NCBI GenBank assembly: GCA_030540655.1
Contig: JAUNVT010000016.1
Coordinates: forward strand, 1-36,766
Source of the DNA: Rhodobacterales bacterium
Lineage (GTDB): Bacteria > Pseudomonadota > Alphaproteobacteria > Rhodobacterales > Rhodobacteraceae
Direction: 5' to 3'
DNA length: 36,766 bases
Shown: positions 28,662 to 36,509 of the stretch, piece by piece
How positions within the stretch are numbered: the stretch's first letter is position 1
Layout of the letters: each line of letters opens with the position of its first letter
Position numbers and translations under genes: made by a program
The notes under the pieces: model-generated
Told to the model about the DNA's origin: nothing
What the model saw: the letters and a program-made list of their open reading frames with translations, nothing else
The model's database searches: none

Positions 28662-28691
28662 AACCTAGGGCCGCGCCGCCCCCAGATGCAA
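28662..28691 (-). promoter_or_regulatory. Promoter of the Nit gene, overlapping a hairpin
   Basis: Minus strand: -35 TTGCAT at 28686-28691, spacer 18, -10 TAGGTT at 28662-28667. The spacer lies within the inverted repeat GCGCCGCC/GGCGGCGC (28673-28702), 11 bases past the decarboxylase stop, which may serve as its terminator. Terminator-like structure and promoter therefore overlap. Confidence 0.4.
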
Positions 28692-28712
28692 GGCGGCGGC
28701 GCTGGTTTCCCC

Positions 28713-29903
28713 TCAGATCACCACGACATCAAGCGGAGGAAAGCCGTTGAAGCCCACAGATGAATAGCTGCTGGTATAGGCGCCGCAATGGCGGATCACC
28801 ACGCGGTCACCACAGGTCAGCGCCAGCGGCAGCATCACCGGACGCTGCTCGTAAAGAATGTCGGCGCTGTCGCAGGATGGCCCCGCCAGGATGCAAGCAC
28901 CCGTTTCAGTGCCGTCATGCGGCGTCTCGATACGGTAACGGATCGCCTCGCCCATGGTTTCGGCAAGCCCCGAGAACATGCCAATGTCGAGGTAAACCCA
29001 GCGGTGCAGCTCATCCGCCGACTTGCGCGACACCAGCAGCACCTCTGCCACGATATGGCCTGCCTCGGCCACAAGGCCCCTGCCGGGCTCCGCCATGATA
29101 TAGGGGACCGGCCCAAAACGCTCGGCAACCGCTTCCATCACGGTGGCGGCATAGCTTTGCGCGCCCATCACCTCATCCTCGTAGCTGGCCGGGAAGCCGC
29201 CGCCAAGGTTCAGCACGCGCAGGTCATGCCCTGCGGCGCGGCCCGCGGCCCACAACTCCGCGATCCGGTCCAGCACCGGATTCCACGCCTCGGGGCGGCG
29301 GGTCTGGCTGCCGACGTGAAAGGACAGGCCCGCCACGTCAACGCCGCGCTCGCACGCATAGTCCATCAGGGCGGGAAGCGCCGAATGCGCGCAACCGAAT
29401 TTGCGGCTCAGCGGCCAGTCTGCTGCGGAATTCTCGACAATCACGCGCAGGTAAACGCGCGCCCCGGGCGCGTGGGCGGCCAGCTTGTCAAGCTCGGCCT
29501 CGCTATCGGCGGCAAACAGCGTCACGCCATGGGCATGCGCATAGGCGATATCGGCAGGCTTCTTGACCGTATTACCAAAGGAGATGTCTGCGCCCGAGGC
29601 GCCCTGGCCGAGGCAGAGTTCAATCTCGCCCCGGCTGGCCGCGTCGAACCGTGCGCCGCGCTGAACCAGCGTACGAATGATTTTCGGCGACGGGTTCGCC
29701 TTGACCGCGTAATGAATGCGCGCATCGCCCAACCCGGCAACCAGAGCATCATATTGCGCGGCCACGCGCGCGCGGCTGACCACCAGCGTCGGACGGTCGA
29801 ACTGGCGCGACGCGATGAACGCGGCCGCCGGATCGGACAGCATGGCATCCGCGCATACGAATTGGGAATCGGCGCGCAAGGCGCCGGGGAACATTGCTGT
29901 CAT
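28713..29903 (-). CDS. Ornithine/lysine decarboxylase (fold-type III PLP)
   Basis: A 396-aa alanine-racemase-fold decarboxylase of the eukaryotic ODC type. The PLP lysine is in YAVKANP (K68), HVGSQ and LNLGGGFP bind the cofactor phosphate, EPGRGLVAEAG follows, and CDSAD places the catalytic cysteine at C344 and aspartate at D345. The ending YTSSYSSVGFNGFPPL is typical. It makes putrescine from ornithine and perhaps cadaverine from lysine; the preference cannot be decided. The ATG is supported by GGAG eight bases upstream. The leader holds two stable hairpins, so control at the RNA level is possible. Confidence 0.9.
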   Translation of the reverse strand: MTAMFPGALRADSQFVCADAMLSDPAAAFIASRQFDRPTLVVSRARVAAQYDALVAGLGDARIHYAVKANPSPKIIRTLVQRGARFDAASRGEIELCLGQGASGADISFGNTVKKPADIAYAHAHGVTLFAADSEAELDKLAAHAPGARVYLRVIVENSAADWPLSRKFGCAHSALPALMDYACERGVDVAGLSFHVGSQTRRPEAWNPVLDRIAELWAAGRAAGHDLRVLNLGGGFPASYEDEVMGAQSYAATVMEAVAERFGPVPYIMAEPGRGLVAEAGHIVAEVLLVSRKSADELHRWVYLDIGMFSGLAETMGEAIRYRIETPHDGTETGACILAGPSCDSADILYEQRPVMLPLALTCGDRVVIRHCGAYTSSYSSVGFNGFPPLDVVVI

Positions 29904-29924
29904 GAATCATCTCCAAAAGGATAG

Positions 29925-29968
29925 CCCTGGATCATCCAGGGGGATCGGCAGTCAGAGACGTTACCGTC
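29925..29968 (-). promoter_or_regulatory. Structured leader of the decarboxylase mRNA
   Basis: Just before the Shine-Dalgarno, CCCTGGAT-G-ATCCAGGG (29925-29941) is a perfect 8-bp stem with a single-base centre. Upstream of it lies GACG-GTAA-CGTC (29957-29968). The predicted leader is only about 60 bases. Alphaproteobacteria are known to have the speF RNA motif before ornithine decarboxylase genes. I cannot confirm that this is that motif, and the leader looks short for it. Confidence 0.4.
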
Positions 29969-29971
29969 GCT

Positions 29972-30000
29972 ACATAAGCGCGGGGCCTGCTCAAGGGCAG
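29972..30000 (-). promoter_or_regulatory. Possible promoter of the decarboxylase gene
   Basis: Minus strand: -35 CTGCCC at 29995-30000 (one base from the TTGCCC form), spacer 17, -10 TTATGT at 29972-29977. The start is predicted near 29965. Confidence 0.35.
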
Positions 30001-30086
30001 ACCGGCCAGAGGCGCGTGCGTTGGCGTCTAGAATTCGGCATGTATACGCATCTGCGATTCACGCAAGCATAAATTGTGGGCCGGCC

Positions 30087-30126
30087 AAAATAAATCCCGG
30101 CGCGCGGCTTTTCCGCAGGCCGGGAT
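30087..30126 (-). terminator. trcR intrinsic terminator
   Basis: Twenty-six bases after the trcR stop, ATCCCGGC/GCCGGGAT forms an 8-bp stem. An inner GCGG/CCGC lies in the loop, and TTATTTT follows directly. It is the cleanest intrinsic terminator in the window. Confidence 0.75.
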
Positions 30127-30151
30127 CGGGAATGATGGGTTGACGATGGCC

Positions 30152-30895
30152 TCAGGCGTCGTCTTCACCCTCGTCCTTTGGCTCGTCCGGCAGGTTGAAC
30201 AGACTGTCAGCGTCATATTGCTTTTCGGTGACCTCTGGCTCGGCATTGCCCAGAGTAAAGGTTTCCAGCCCTTCAATGGCGGTGGGGATCTTGTAGTCGT
30301 CGCCCGACAGGCTCTGCTCGGTGCTCAGCAGCTTGCGACGATCGTCATCGCTCATCGCTTCGCCCTCGCGCTCCTTCTTGGCCGAGGCTTTCTGCACGGC
30401 GGCGTCCAGTTCGGACTGCTTGCAAAGGCCCAGCGCTACGGGGTCGATCGGCTGGATATTCGCGATGTTCCAATGCGTGCGCTCGCGGATCGCCTGGATC
30501 GTCGGCTTGGTCGTGCCGACCAGCTTGGAGATCTGGGCATCGGCCAGTTCCGGGTGAAACTTGACCAGCCACAGGATGGAAGCGGGACGGTCCTGCCGTT
30601 TGCTGAGCGGGGTATAGCGCGGGCCACGGCGTTTTTCCTCGCCCTCGGCCGAAGCATTGTATTTCAACTTCAGCTTGCGCATCGGGTCCTTTTCGGCGGC
30701 ATCGATATCGCTCTGGTCAAGCTGATTATTGGCGACCGGATCGAACCCCTTGACGCCGGCGGCCACGTCGCCATCGGCAATGCCCTGGATCTCCAGCTCG
30801 TGCATTTCAGTGAAATCCGCGATCTGCTTGAAGCTGAGCGTGGTATTGTCCACCAGCCAGACGGCGGTGGCCTTGGCCATCAATGGTTTCGCCAT
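30152..30895 (-). CDS. trcR: Cell cycle transcriptional regulator TrcR (DUF1013)
   Basis: A 247-aa alphaproteobacterial protein. The N-terminal half contains a helix-turn-helix-like stretch (FKQIADFTEMHELEIQGIADG, about 22-42), and a second such stretch lies at about 118-140 (DAQISKLVGTTKPTIQAIRERT). These two resemble sigma-like DNA-binding modules. The C-terminus is acidic (DEPKDEGEDDA). TrcR is described as a conserved cell-cycle regulator; its targets here are unknown. It is a single gene with its own terminator and a 164-bp upstream gap. Confidence 0.88.
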   Translation of the reverse strand: MAKPLMAKATAVWLVDNTTLSFKQIADFTEMHELEIQGIADGDVAAGVKGFDPVANNQLDQSDIDAAEKDPMRKLKLKYNASAEGEEKRRGPRYTPLSKRQDRPASILWLVKFHPELADAQISKLVGTTKPTIQAIRERTHWNIANIQPIDPVALGLCKQSELDAAVQKASAKKEREGEAMSDDDRRKLLSTEQSLSGDDYKIPTAIEGLETFTLGNAEPEVTEKQYDADSLFNLPDEPKDEGEDDA

Positions 30896-31059
30896 GTGTC
30901 TCTCCTACAGCTGTGAATTCCGGCAAGCCTTCCCTGTCTCCTGTTACCAGGAGGCCCGGGAGCCATGTCCGGGGCGGGTCGCCATTTTCGGGAAACTTGG
31001 AGTTGCGTATAAAGCGCAAAGCTTGAAAAGAAAAGCCGGAAATAATGCAGCCGCGCAGC

Positions 31060-31665
31060 TCAAGGCGTGTCCAGCCTGCGCATCCAGAATTGCAGCGGAT
31101 GATCGGTCTCGGTATCGTGATCGATATCCTTCCAGCGAAAGCTGGCGACCGCGCCCTTTAGCGGGGCATAGCCGCGCGCGTGCCAGAACCGGTCGAGCGG
31201 CGCGTAGCCCGCGGGTTTCAGCGGATGATCAACCGGGCGCTGAACGCTGCAAAAACACGAATAGTAGCGGCCCAGCGCGCGCGCATGCGCCTCGCGGCGA
31301 TCAAAGAACGCATGACCTACGCCGTGGCCGCGATATTCGGGCAGCAGCACCGATTCGGCGCAGTAGAAGATATCCCGCAGTTCCAGCCCCTGCCCGGCAA
31401 AGGCTGCCGCGAAATCATCCGCGTGGTCCTCCAGCGGAGCGCCGGTGGAGGCGCCGACAAGGCGCGTGGCATCGAATGCCCCGACGAGGATCGCGCCGGG
31501 GCTGTCCCGGTAGGTTTGCAAATAATCCCGCTCGTATTCCAGATCGCCATCGTAGAGATAGGGATAGCTGCGGAAGACCGTAATCCGCAACCGCGCCACA
31601 TCATCGAGCGCGGCGTCCAGCGCCGCGCCCGAAAGAACCCGTACCTCGGGCGCCGGCCCCGCCAT
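31060..31665 (-). CDS. GNAT family N-acetyltransferase
   Basis: A 201-aa protein with a GNAT-like fold. The acetyl-CoA loop region is IFYCAESVLLPEYRGHGVGHAFFDRRE (about 99-125), with the pyrophosphate-binding R/Q-x-x-G-x-G/A form seen as RGHGVG. The C-terminal FWHARGYAPLKGAVASFRWKD is typical of a subgroup with an unknown substrate. The start is ATG 31665, which shares one base with the stop of the SnoaL-like gene (TGATG), so translation is coupled. It is the last gene of the murA chain. Confidence 0.75.
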   Translation of the reverse strand: MAGPAPEVRVLSGAALDAALDDVARLRITVFRSYPYLYDGDLEYERDYLQTYRDSPGAILVGAFDATRLVGASTGAPLEDHADDFAAAFAGQGLELRDIFYCAESVLLPEYRGHGVGHAFFDRREAHARALGRYYSCFCSVQRPVDHPLKPAGYAPLDRFWHARGYAPLKGAVASFRWKDIDHDTETDHPLQFWMRRLDTP

Positions 31666-32057
31666 CACGAAACCTGATTGCGCCAGTCGGACAGGTTGTA
31701 ATAGGTCGTGATCCGCGTGATCAGCCCGTCTTTCAGCGTGAAGAATGTCCCCGCAGGCAATGTATAGGTCTGGCCCTTCGCCTCGGGCAGGCCTTCATCG
31801 GTTTTCAGATAGGTGCCGTTGACGACGAATTCCGCCGCGGCGCGCGCGCCATCTTCCGACTCCATCAGCACGATGTCCGACAGTTCCTCGCGATAGCTTT
31901 CAGCCATGTGGTCGCAGAAATCGCGGAACATGTCCTTGCCCCGGCGCACGCCGCCCTCGTTGACGTGGTGCGCAATATCATCGGACAGACAGGCCAGCAT
32001 GCCGTCGGTATCGCCGATATTGAAAGCGTCGAAATACTGCCTGATCGTTTCGTTCAT
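31665..32057 (-). CDS. SnoaL/NTF2-like protein (ketosteroid isomerase-related)
   Basis: A 130-aa cone-shaped alpha+beta-barrel protein of the NTF2-like superfamily. It begins MNETIRQYFDAFNIGD and has MLACLSDDIAHHVNEGG (about 20-36), DMFRDFCDHMAESY, and FFTLKDGLITRITTYYN near the end, all hallmarks of the SnoaL-like group. The catalytic role is unknown; the fold serves isomerases, hydrolases and binding proteins. I start at ATG 32057 with GGGAG upstream. It overlaps the phosphatase gene by four bases and touches the GNAT gene by one. Confidence 0.75.
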   Translation of the reverse strand: MNETIRQYFDAFNIGDTDGMLACLSDDIAHHVNEGGVRRGKDMFRDFCDHMAESYREELSDIVLMESEDGARAAAEFVVNGTYLKTDEGLPEAKGQTYTLPAGTFFTLKDGLITRITTYYNLSDWRNQVS

Positions 32058-32518
32058 GTCTTTTCTCCCCGGGGATCGCCCCATCTTTCAGTCATATGTT
32101 TTAAGATCTGGTCTCGTGATTGCCGGTATGCGCTCATCTTGGCATCGCGGGTTTCCCCCAGGCCTGTCGGGTCCATGATCGGCCAGTAAATCACATCCAG
32201 ATGGAACACGCGCGTCAATTCCAGTGCGCGGCGCTGGCTGGCCGGGCTGAGCGCGACGATCAGATCGAACGATCCCAGATCGTCGCCCCACTGCTCCATC
32301 TGGTCAAAGCTGCGTACGCGGTGGCGGTCCAGCTCGACGCCGATTTCCTTGCAGGCCGCGATGGAAAACCCGTCGATATCCAGATCGCTCTTCACCCCGG
32401 CCGATTGAACATAGGTGCCGGTGCCATAGAGTTTCTTCATGATGCCTTCGGCCATCGGCGAGCGTACAGCGTTGTAATCGCAGCAAAACAGCACCGAGTG
32501 GGGAAGTGCCGCGACCAT
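32054..32518 (-). CDS. Low-molecular-weight protein tyrosine phosphatase-like
   Basis: A 154-aa protein of the LMW-PTP/ArsC-like fold. The P-loop CDYNAVRS has nucleophile C13 and R19 (C-X5-R) at the N-terminus. The DPTGLGETR segment near residues 114-122 supplies the general-acid aspartate. Members of this alphaproteobacterial cluster position are often called LMW phosphatase or arsenate-reductase family. No ars genes are near, so arsenate reduction is unlikely. It lies between UPF0262 and the SnoaL-like gene with tight spacing. Confidence 0.82.
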   Translation of the reverse strand: MVAALPHSVLFCCDYNAVRSPMAEGIMKKLYGTGTYVQSAGVKSDLDIDGFSIAACKEIGVELDRHRVRSFDQMEQWGDDLGSFDLIVALSPASQRRALELTRVFHLDVIYWPIMDPTGLGETRDAKMSAYRQSRDQILKHMTERWGDPRGEKT

Positions 32519-32522
32519 GGTG

Positions 32523-33002
32523 TCAGCTACCGAAATGCAGCACGCAGATCAGCGTGAAAAGGCGTCGGCCGGTATCCGTGTCGATTTCCGCCTTGCCTTC
32601 CAGTCTCTCCTCCAGAATACGAGCGCCCTCGTTATGGATGCCGCGGCGGGCCATATCGATGGTTTCGATCTGACTGGGCGGCATGTTCTTTACGGCGTTG
32701 AAATAGCTCTCGCAGATGGCCCAGTAATCCTTGACCACCTGGCGGAACGGGCTGAGCGACAGATGAAATTCGGCCGCAGGCGCCCCGGCATCGGTCGTGA
32801 CTGTGAACACCAGACGCTTTTCCCGGATGGACAGCCCCACGCGATAGGGGCCGTCCGGCACGTCGCGCCCCTCGCGGGAGGGCAGCGTAAAGCTGTTCTC
32901 CTCCATCAGATCGAACATCGCTACCTTGCGCTCCTGCTCGATTTCCGGCGTCGGCGCGGGCAGATTGGCGTCATCGAGTTCAATATGGCAGATGCGGCTC
33001 AT
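32523..33002 (-). CDS. UPF0262 family protein
   Basis: A 159-aa protein of the alphaproteobacterial UPF0262 family, function unknown. I recognise MSRICHIELDD at the start, IREKRLVFTV and YWAICESYFNAVKNMPPSQIETIDMARRG (about 95-123, as landmark), and RGIHNEGA. The start is ATG 33002; the longer frame upstream runs into hisD antiparallel reading. It sits between hisD and the LMW phosphatase gene, the usual place for the family, with four bases before the next ATG. Confidence 0.85.
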   Translation of the reverse strand: MSRICHIELDDANLPAPTPEIEQERKVAMFDLMEENSFTLPSREGRDVPDGPYRVGLSIREKRLVFTVTTDAGAPAAEFHLSLSPFRQVVKDYWAICESYFNAVKNMPPSQIETIDMARRGIHNEGARILEERLEGKAEIDTDTGRRLFTLICVLHFGS

Positions 33003-33067
33003 GGCAGGGACTTTCGCAGGTCTTGATTTGCGTAGCAGTAGCGCGGCGGCGCGCGTGGGGCAATGCC

Positions 33068-34369
33068 CTAGCCGTTCAGCTGGTCCAGCCGCGCGCGCAC
33101 CGACAGCCCATGCGCCTCCAGGCTTTCGGACCTGGCGAGCGTCTCGGCGGCGGGGCCTATGGCACGCAGCGCGTCCGGGGTCATCTGCGCCAGCGTCGTC
33201 CGCTTGAGAAAATCCAGCACGCCCAACCCTGAGGAAAACCGGGCGGACCGCGCGGTCGGCAGCACATGGTTCGGGCCACCGATATAATCGCCCACCGCCT
33301 CGGGCGTCCATTGCCCCAGAAAAATGGCACCCGCATGGGTGATGCGTGCGCTGAGGGCATCGACATCGGCCACGCAGAGTTCCAGATGCTCGGGCGCAAC
33401 GCGGTTGGACAATTGCGCGGCCACTTCCAGATCCGGAACCGTGATGATCGCGCCGAAATCGCGCCAGCTTGCGCCCGCGATGGCACGCCGCTCCAGCGTT
33501 TGCAGGCGCGCCTCGATTGCCTGCGCGACCTTCCGGCCGAAGCCCGCGTCTGTGGTGATCAGGATCGACTGGGCGCTTTCATCATGTTCGGCCTGGCTGA
33601 GCATGTCGAGCGCGATCCAGTCGGGATCATTATCGCCATCCGCAATGACCAGAATTTCCGAAGGTCCGGCGATCATGTCGATCCCCACCTTGCCAAACAC
33701 GCGGCGCTTGGCGGCGGCGACATAAGCGTTGCCGGGGCCGGTGATCTTGTCCACCGGTGCAATTGTTTCGGTGCCATAAGCCAGTGCAGCAACCGCCTGC
33801 GCGCCGCCGATGCGGTAAATCTCGTCCACGCCCGCGATTTGTGCGGCGGCCAGCACGGCAGGATTCAGTGCGCCGTCCGGCGTGGGCACCACCATGGCCA
33901 GCCGCGCGACCCCCGCCACCTTGGCCGGGATCGCGTTCATCAGCACCGAAGACGGATAGGTCGCAATCCCGCCCGGCACGTAAAGCCCCGCCGCATCTAC
34001 CGGCGTCCAGCGCCAGCCCAGCACCGCGCCCGCCTCATCGGTCCAGCTGTCATCTGCCGGCATCTGGCGGGCATGATAGGCGCGGATGCGGGTGGCGGCC
34101 AGCACCAGCGCCTCGCGCACCTCGGGCGTCACCTGCTCTGCGGCACGCGCTACCTCCTCCGCGCTCAGCCGCATCGTGCTTGCCGTCAGCGTGACCCTGT
34201 CAAACCGTTCGGTCAGATCCAGCACCGCCGCATCGCCCCGCTTGCGCACATCGGCAATGATTGCGGCAACGGTATCGTCCACGTCCGGGCTGTCCTCGCG
34301 CTTGGCGTTCAGCAGCGCGGAGAATTCAGCTTCGAAATCAGGGGCGGAGTGGTCCAGGAAACGTGGCAT
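33068..34369 (-). CDS. hisD: Histidinol dehydrogenase
   Basis: A 433-aa zinc- and NAD-dependent enzyme for the last two oxidations of histidine biosynthesis. Zinc ligands by position and motif are Q259 and H262 (SQAEHD), D361 and H420. The catalytic pair is E327-H328 in APEHLEL. GPGNAYVAAAKR near 211-222 and AGPSEILVIAD near 234-244 are family hallmarks. The start is ATG 34369 with AAGGAA seven bases upstream. It lies between DUF2948 and UPF0262, as is usual in alphaproteobacteria, away from the hisC copies. Confidence 0.95.
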   Translation of the reverse strand: MPRFLDHSAPDFEAEFSALLNAKREDSPDVDDTVAAIIADVRKRGDAAVLDLTERFDRVTLTASTMRLSAEEVARAAEQVTPEVREALVLAATRIRAYHARQMPADDSWTDEAGAVLGWRWTPVDAAGLYVPGGIATYPSSVLMNAIPAKVAGVARLAMVVPTPDGALNPAVLAAAQIAGVDEIYRIGGAQAVAALAYGTETIAPVDKITGPGNAYVAAAKRRVFGKVGIDMIAGPSEILVIADGDNDPDWIALDMLSQAEHDESAQSILITTDAGFGRKVAQAIEARLQTLERRAIAGASWRDFGAIITVPDLEVAAQLSNRVAPEHLELCVADVDALSARITHAGAIFLGQWTPEAVGDYIGGPNHVLPTARSARFSSGLGVLDFLKRTTLAQMTPDALRAIGPAAETLARSESLEAHGLSVRARLDQLNG

Positions 34370-34391
34370 TGCGGGTTCCTTGCGATGCGTA

Positions 34392-34859
34392 TCAGTCGGG
34401 ATGATGCGGTGTCTTGCCCGAAGGGGCCAGATAGGGGCGCGTGACATCCTTCAGCGTGACGTCGAGCGCCTCCACGTCCAGCCGGATCGCCCCGTCGCCG
34501 GCCAAGGTCAGCAACACATGGCCCGCGCCATCCTCGCTCGGCTCGAATGTCACGCTGAGCAGCGACAGAATCAGGTCCGGATCGGCCCGGTCGATCCCAT
34601 GGCTCGCCACGTGCAGAACCCCGTCCACCACCAGCAATGCCTGAACCCGTTCGGGCGGCGTGCGCGCGGCGCCTTCCTCCCAGCGGAACCGGTTCAGCAG
34701 CAGTGCAAAACGCCGCGCACCGGGCCGCCACGCCATTTCCGTCATGGGAAACACCGAATCCTGCGCCAGCCCGGAGATGATCTGTAAATCATCGGCATCG
34801 AGCGCGCCAAGGTTCAGCGCTGCCTCACGCGCGTCTTCAAATCTTGCATCATCTGTCAT
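34392..34859 (-). CDS. DUF2948 family protein
   Basis: A 155-aa protein of unknown function known almost only from alphaproteobacteria, where it follows murA. It contains [20 protein letters not shown] (about 19-38) and [13 protein letters not shown], then a beta-rich stretch ending [17 protein letters not shown]. No catalytic motif stands out. It overlaps murA by four bases (ATGA) and is 22 bases before hisD. Confidence 0.85.
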   Translation of the reverse strand: MTDDARFEDAREAALNLGALDADDLQIISGLAQDSVFPMTEMAWRPGARRFALLLNRFRWEEGAARTPPERVQALLVVDGVLHVASHGIDRADPDLILSLLSVTFEPSEDGAGHVLLTLAGDGAIRLDVEALDVTLKDVTRPYLAPSGKTPHHPD

Positions 34860-36124
34860 CGGCCCGGTATCCGTTCAATAAGGGCGCCCACCGCGCGCAG
34901 CTTTTCCTCGACATGCTCATATCCGCGGTCCAGATGATAGACCCGGTTCACGATCGTCTCGCCCTCGGCAGCCAGCCCGGCCAGAATCAGCGACACGGAC
35001 GCCCGCAGATCGGTCGCCATCACCGGTGCGCCCTTCAGGCCTGCCACACCCCGCACCGTAGCCACCCCGCCATGCACATCGATATCCGCGCCCATGCGGA
35101 TCAGTTCGGGCGCATGCATGAAGCGGTTCTCGAAAATCGTTTCCTCCAGCTTTGACGTGCCGCCTGCCGTGCACATCAAGGCCATGAACTGCGCCTGAAG
35201 ATCCGTGGGAAACCCGGGAAACGGCGCGGTCGTCACGTCAACTGCACGTATAGCGCCATTCCTGCGCGCGACCGTCAATCCCTCGGCCGTCTCGGTCACG
35301 GAAAGGCCCGCCGCATCCAGTTTTTCGCAAAATGACGCCAGCAGGCTGATCCGCCCGCCAAGGCACGTCACCTCGCCGCCGCAAATCGCAGGGGCGAGCA
35401 TGTAGGTGCCCAACTCGATCCGGTCGGTAACAACAGGATGGGTCGCGCCGTGCAGGCGGTCCACGCCCTGAATGGTAATCGTATCCGTGCCGTCCCCGTC
35501 GATCTGCGCACCCATGCGGCGCAGGCAAGTGGCCAGATCGACGATTTCAGGCTCGCGCGCCGCGCCTTTCAGCACCGTTGTCCCCTTGGCCAGCGTCGCG
35601 GCCATCAGCGCATTCTCCGTCGCACCGACAGACACAATGGGAAATTCGAAGGTGCCTCCCTTCAATCCGCCGGGCGCCGAGGCATGGACATACCCCTCCC
35701 GCAGATCCAGGCGCGCGCCCATTGCCTCGAGCGCCTTCAGGTGCAGATCAACGGGCCGCGCGCCAATGGCGCAGCCCCCCGGAAGCGACACTTCCGCATG
35801 GCCGAACCGCGCCAGAAGCGGCCCCAGCACCAATATCGAGGCCCGCATCTTGCGCACGATGTCATAATCGGCCCGCTGGCTGGCAAGCGCGTGCGACGAC
35901 ATGGCAATCACCTGCCCCCCCTGAAGCGTCGACACTTCAGCACCCAGCGAGCCCAACAGTTCGGCCATGGTGCGTATGTCCGACAAACGCGGCGCATTGG
36001 TCAGGGTGAGGGGGTCGTCACTGAGCAATGTGGCCGGCATCAGCGTCAGGCACGCATTCTTTGCCCCCGCAATGGGAATCGTGCCGCTCAGCGGGCCGTT
36101 TCCCGTAACGATGATGCTGTCCAT
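34856..36124 (-). CDS. murA: UDP-N-acetylglucosamine 1-carboxyvinyltransferase
   Basis: A 422-aa enzyme for the first committed step of peptidoglycan precursor synthesis, the transfer of enolpyruvate from PEP to UDP-GlcNAc. Substrate-binding K22-N23 are in AGAKNACL. The catalytic loop [17 protein letters not shown] has C118, the fosfomycin-reactive cysteine; an aspartate at this position would indicate natural fosfomycin resistance, and it is not seen. The inverted alpha-beta barrel length is typical. It is the first gene of the murA-DUF2948-hisD-... chain. Confidence 0.96.
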   Translation of the reverse strand: MDSIIVTGNGPLSGTIPIAGAKNACLTLMPATLLSDDPLTLTNAPRLSDIRTMAELLGSLGAEVSTLQGGQVIAMSSHALASQRADYDIVRKMRASILVLGPLLARFGHAEVSLPGGCAIGARPVDLHLKALEAMGARLDLREGYVHASAPGGLKGGTFEFPIVSVGATENALMAATLAKGTTVLKGAAREPEIVDLATCLRRMGAQIDGDGTDTITIQGVDRLHGATHPVVTDRIELGTYMLAPAICGGEVTCLGGRISLLASFCEKLDAAGLSVTETAEGLTVARRNGAIRAVDVTTAPFPGFPTDLQAQFMALMCTAGGTSKLEETIFENRFMHAPELIRMGADIDVHGGVATVRGVAGLKGAPVMATDLRASVSLILAGLAAEGETIVNRVYHLDRGYEHVEEKLRAVGALIERIPGR

Positions 36125-36193
36125 AGATCTGTATCTTTCACTTGCTCGAACGCGTCGGTGTTCAGGTACAGGGCTGTGCGGGCCATTTGCCGC

Positions 36194-36352
36194 TCAAGCC
36201 TCATCGCCCTTTTCCGCCGCCGGTTTATCCTTGCCCCGCACCCGCGCCTGAGCCTTGCGCCGCGCCAGATTGGCCTTCAGCGCCTGCTTGAGCCGGTCCT
36301 CGCGTGGATTGCTCTTTGGCTTGGTTTGTTTCGGGATGTCATCCTTGCTCAT
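36194..36352 (-). CDS. Small basic protein, unknown function
   Basis: A 52-aa protein beginning MSKDDIPKQTKPKSNPRED, followed by LKQALKANLARRKAQARVRG and a short charged end. It is very basic and likely helical with a flexible N-terminus. I believe similar small proteins are found near murA in Rhodobacterales, but I know of no function. AGGAGG lies 15-20 bases upstream of the ATG (a bit far), and the stop is 69 bases before murA. It could be the first gene of the murA operon. Confidence 0.6.
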   Translation of the reverse strand: MSKDDIPKQTKPKSNPREDRLKQALKANLARRKAQARVRGKDKPAAEKGDEA

Positions 36353-36395
36353 GGCGCGTCTCTACAGGAGGCGTCCACGCAGGTCCAGATAAGGG

Positions 36396-36424
36396 TTGCA
36401 CGAAGCCCCCGAAGCGTCTAATCA
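36396..36424 (+). promoter_or_regulatory. Promoter of tRNA-Thr
   Basis: -35 TTGCAC at 36396-36401, spacer 17, -10 TAATCA at 36419-36424, 10 bases before the mature 5' end of the tRNA. Confidence 0.5.
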
Positions 36425-36434
36425 GCCCCCGATT

Positions 36435-36509
36435 GCTGTGGTAGCTCAGTGGCAGAGCACACCCTTGGTAAGGGTGAGGTCGAGAGTTCAATCCTCTCTC
36501 ACAGCACCA
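36435..36509 (+). tRNA. tRNA-Thr (anticodon GGT)
   Basis: The cloverleaf folds completely: acceptor arm GCTGTGG pairs with TCACAGC (one G-T), the D arm is GCTC/GAGC, and the anticodon arm CACCC/GGGTG holds TTGGTAA with anticodon GGT at 36467-36469. The T arm is GAGAG/CTCTC around TTCAATC, and the discriminator is A. The CCA end is encoded (36507-36509). GGT reads threonine ACC and ACT. Confidence 0.95.

Noticed and set aside
32054-32518. Arsenate reductase (arsC)
   Set aside because: The fold is shared, but no ars gene is near and the position is the usual one for a LMW phosphatase after UPF0262.
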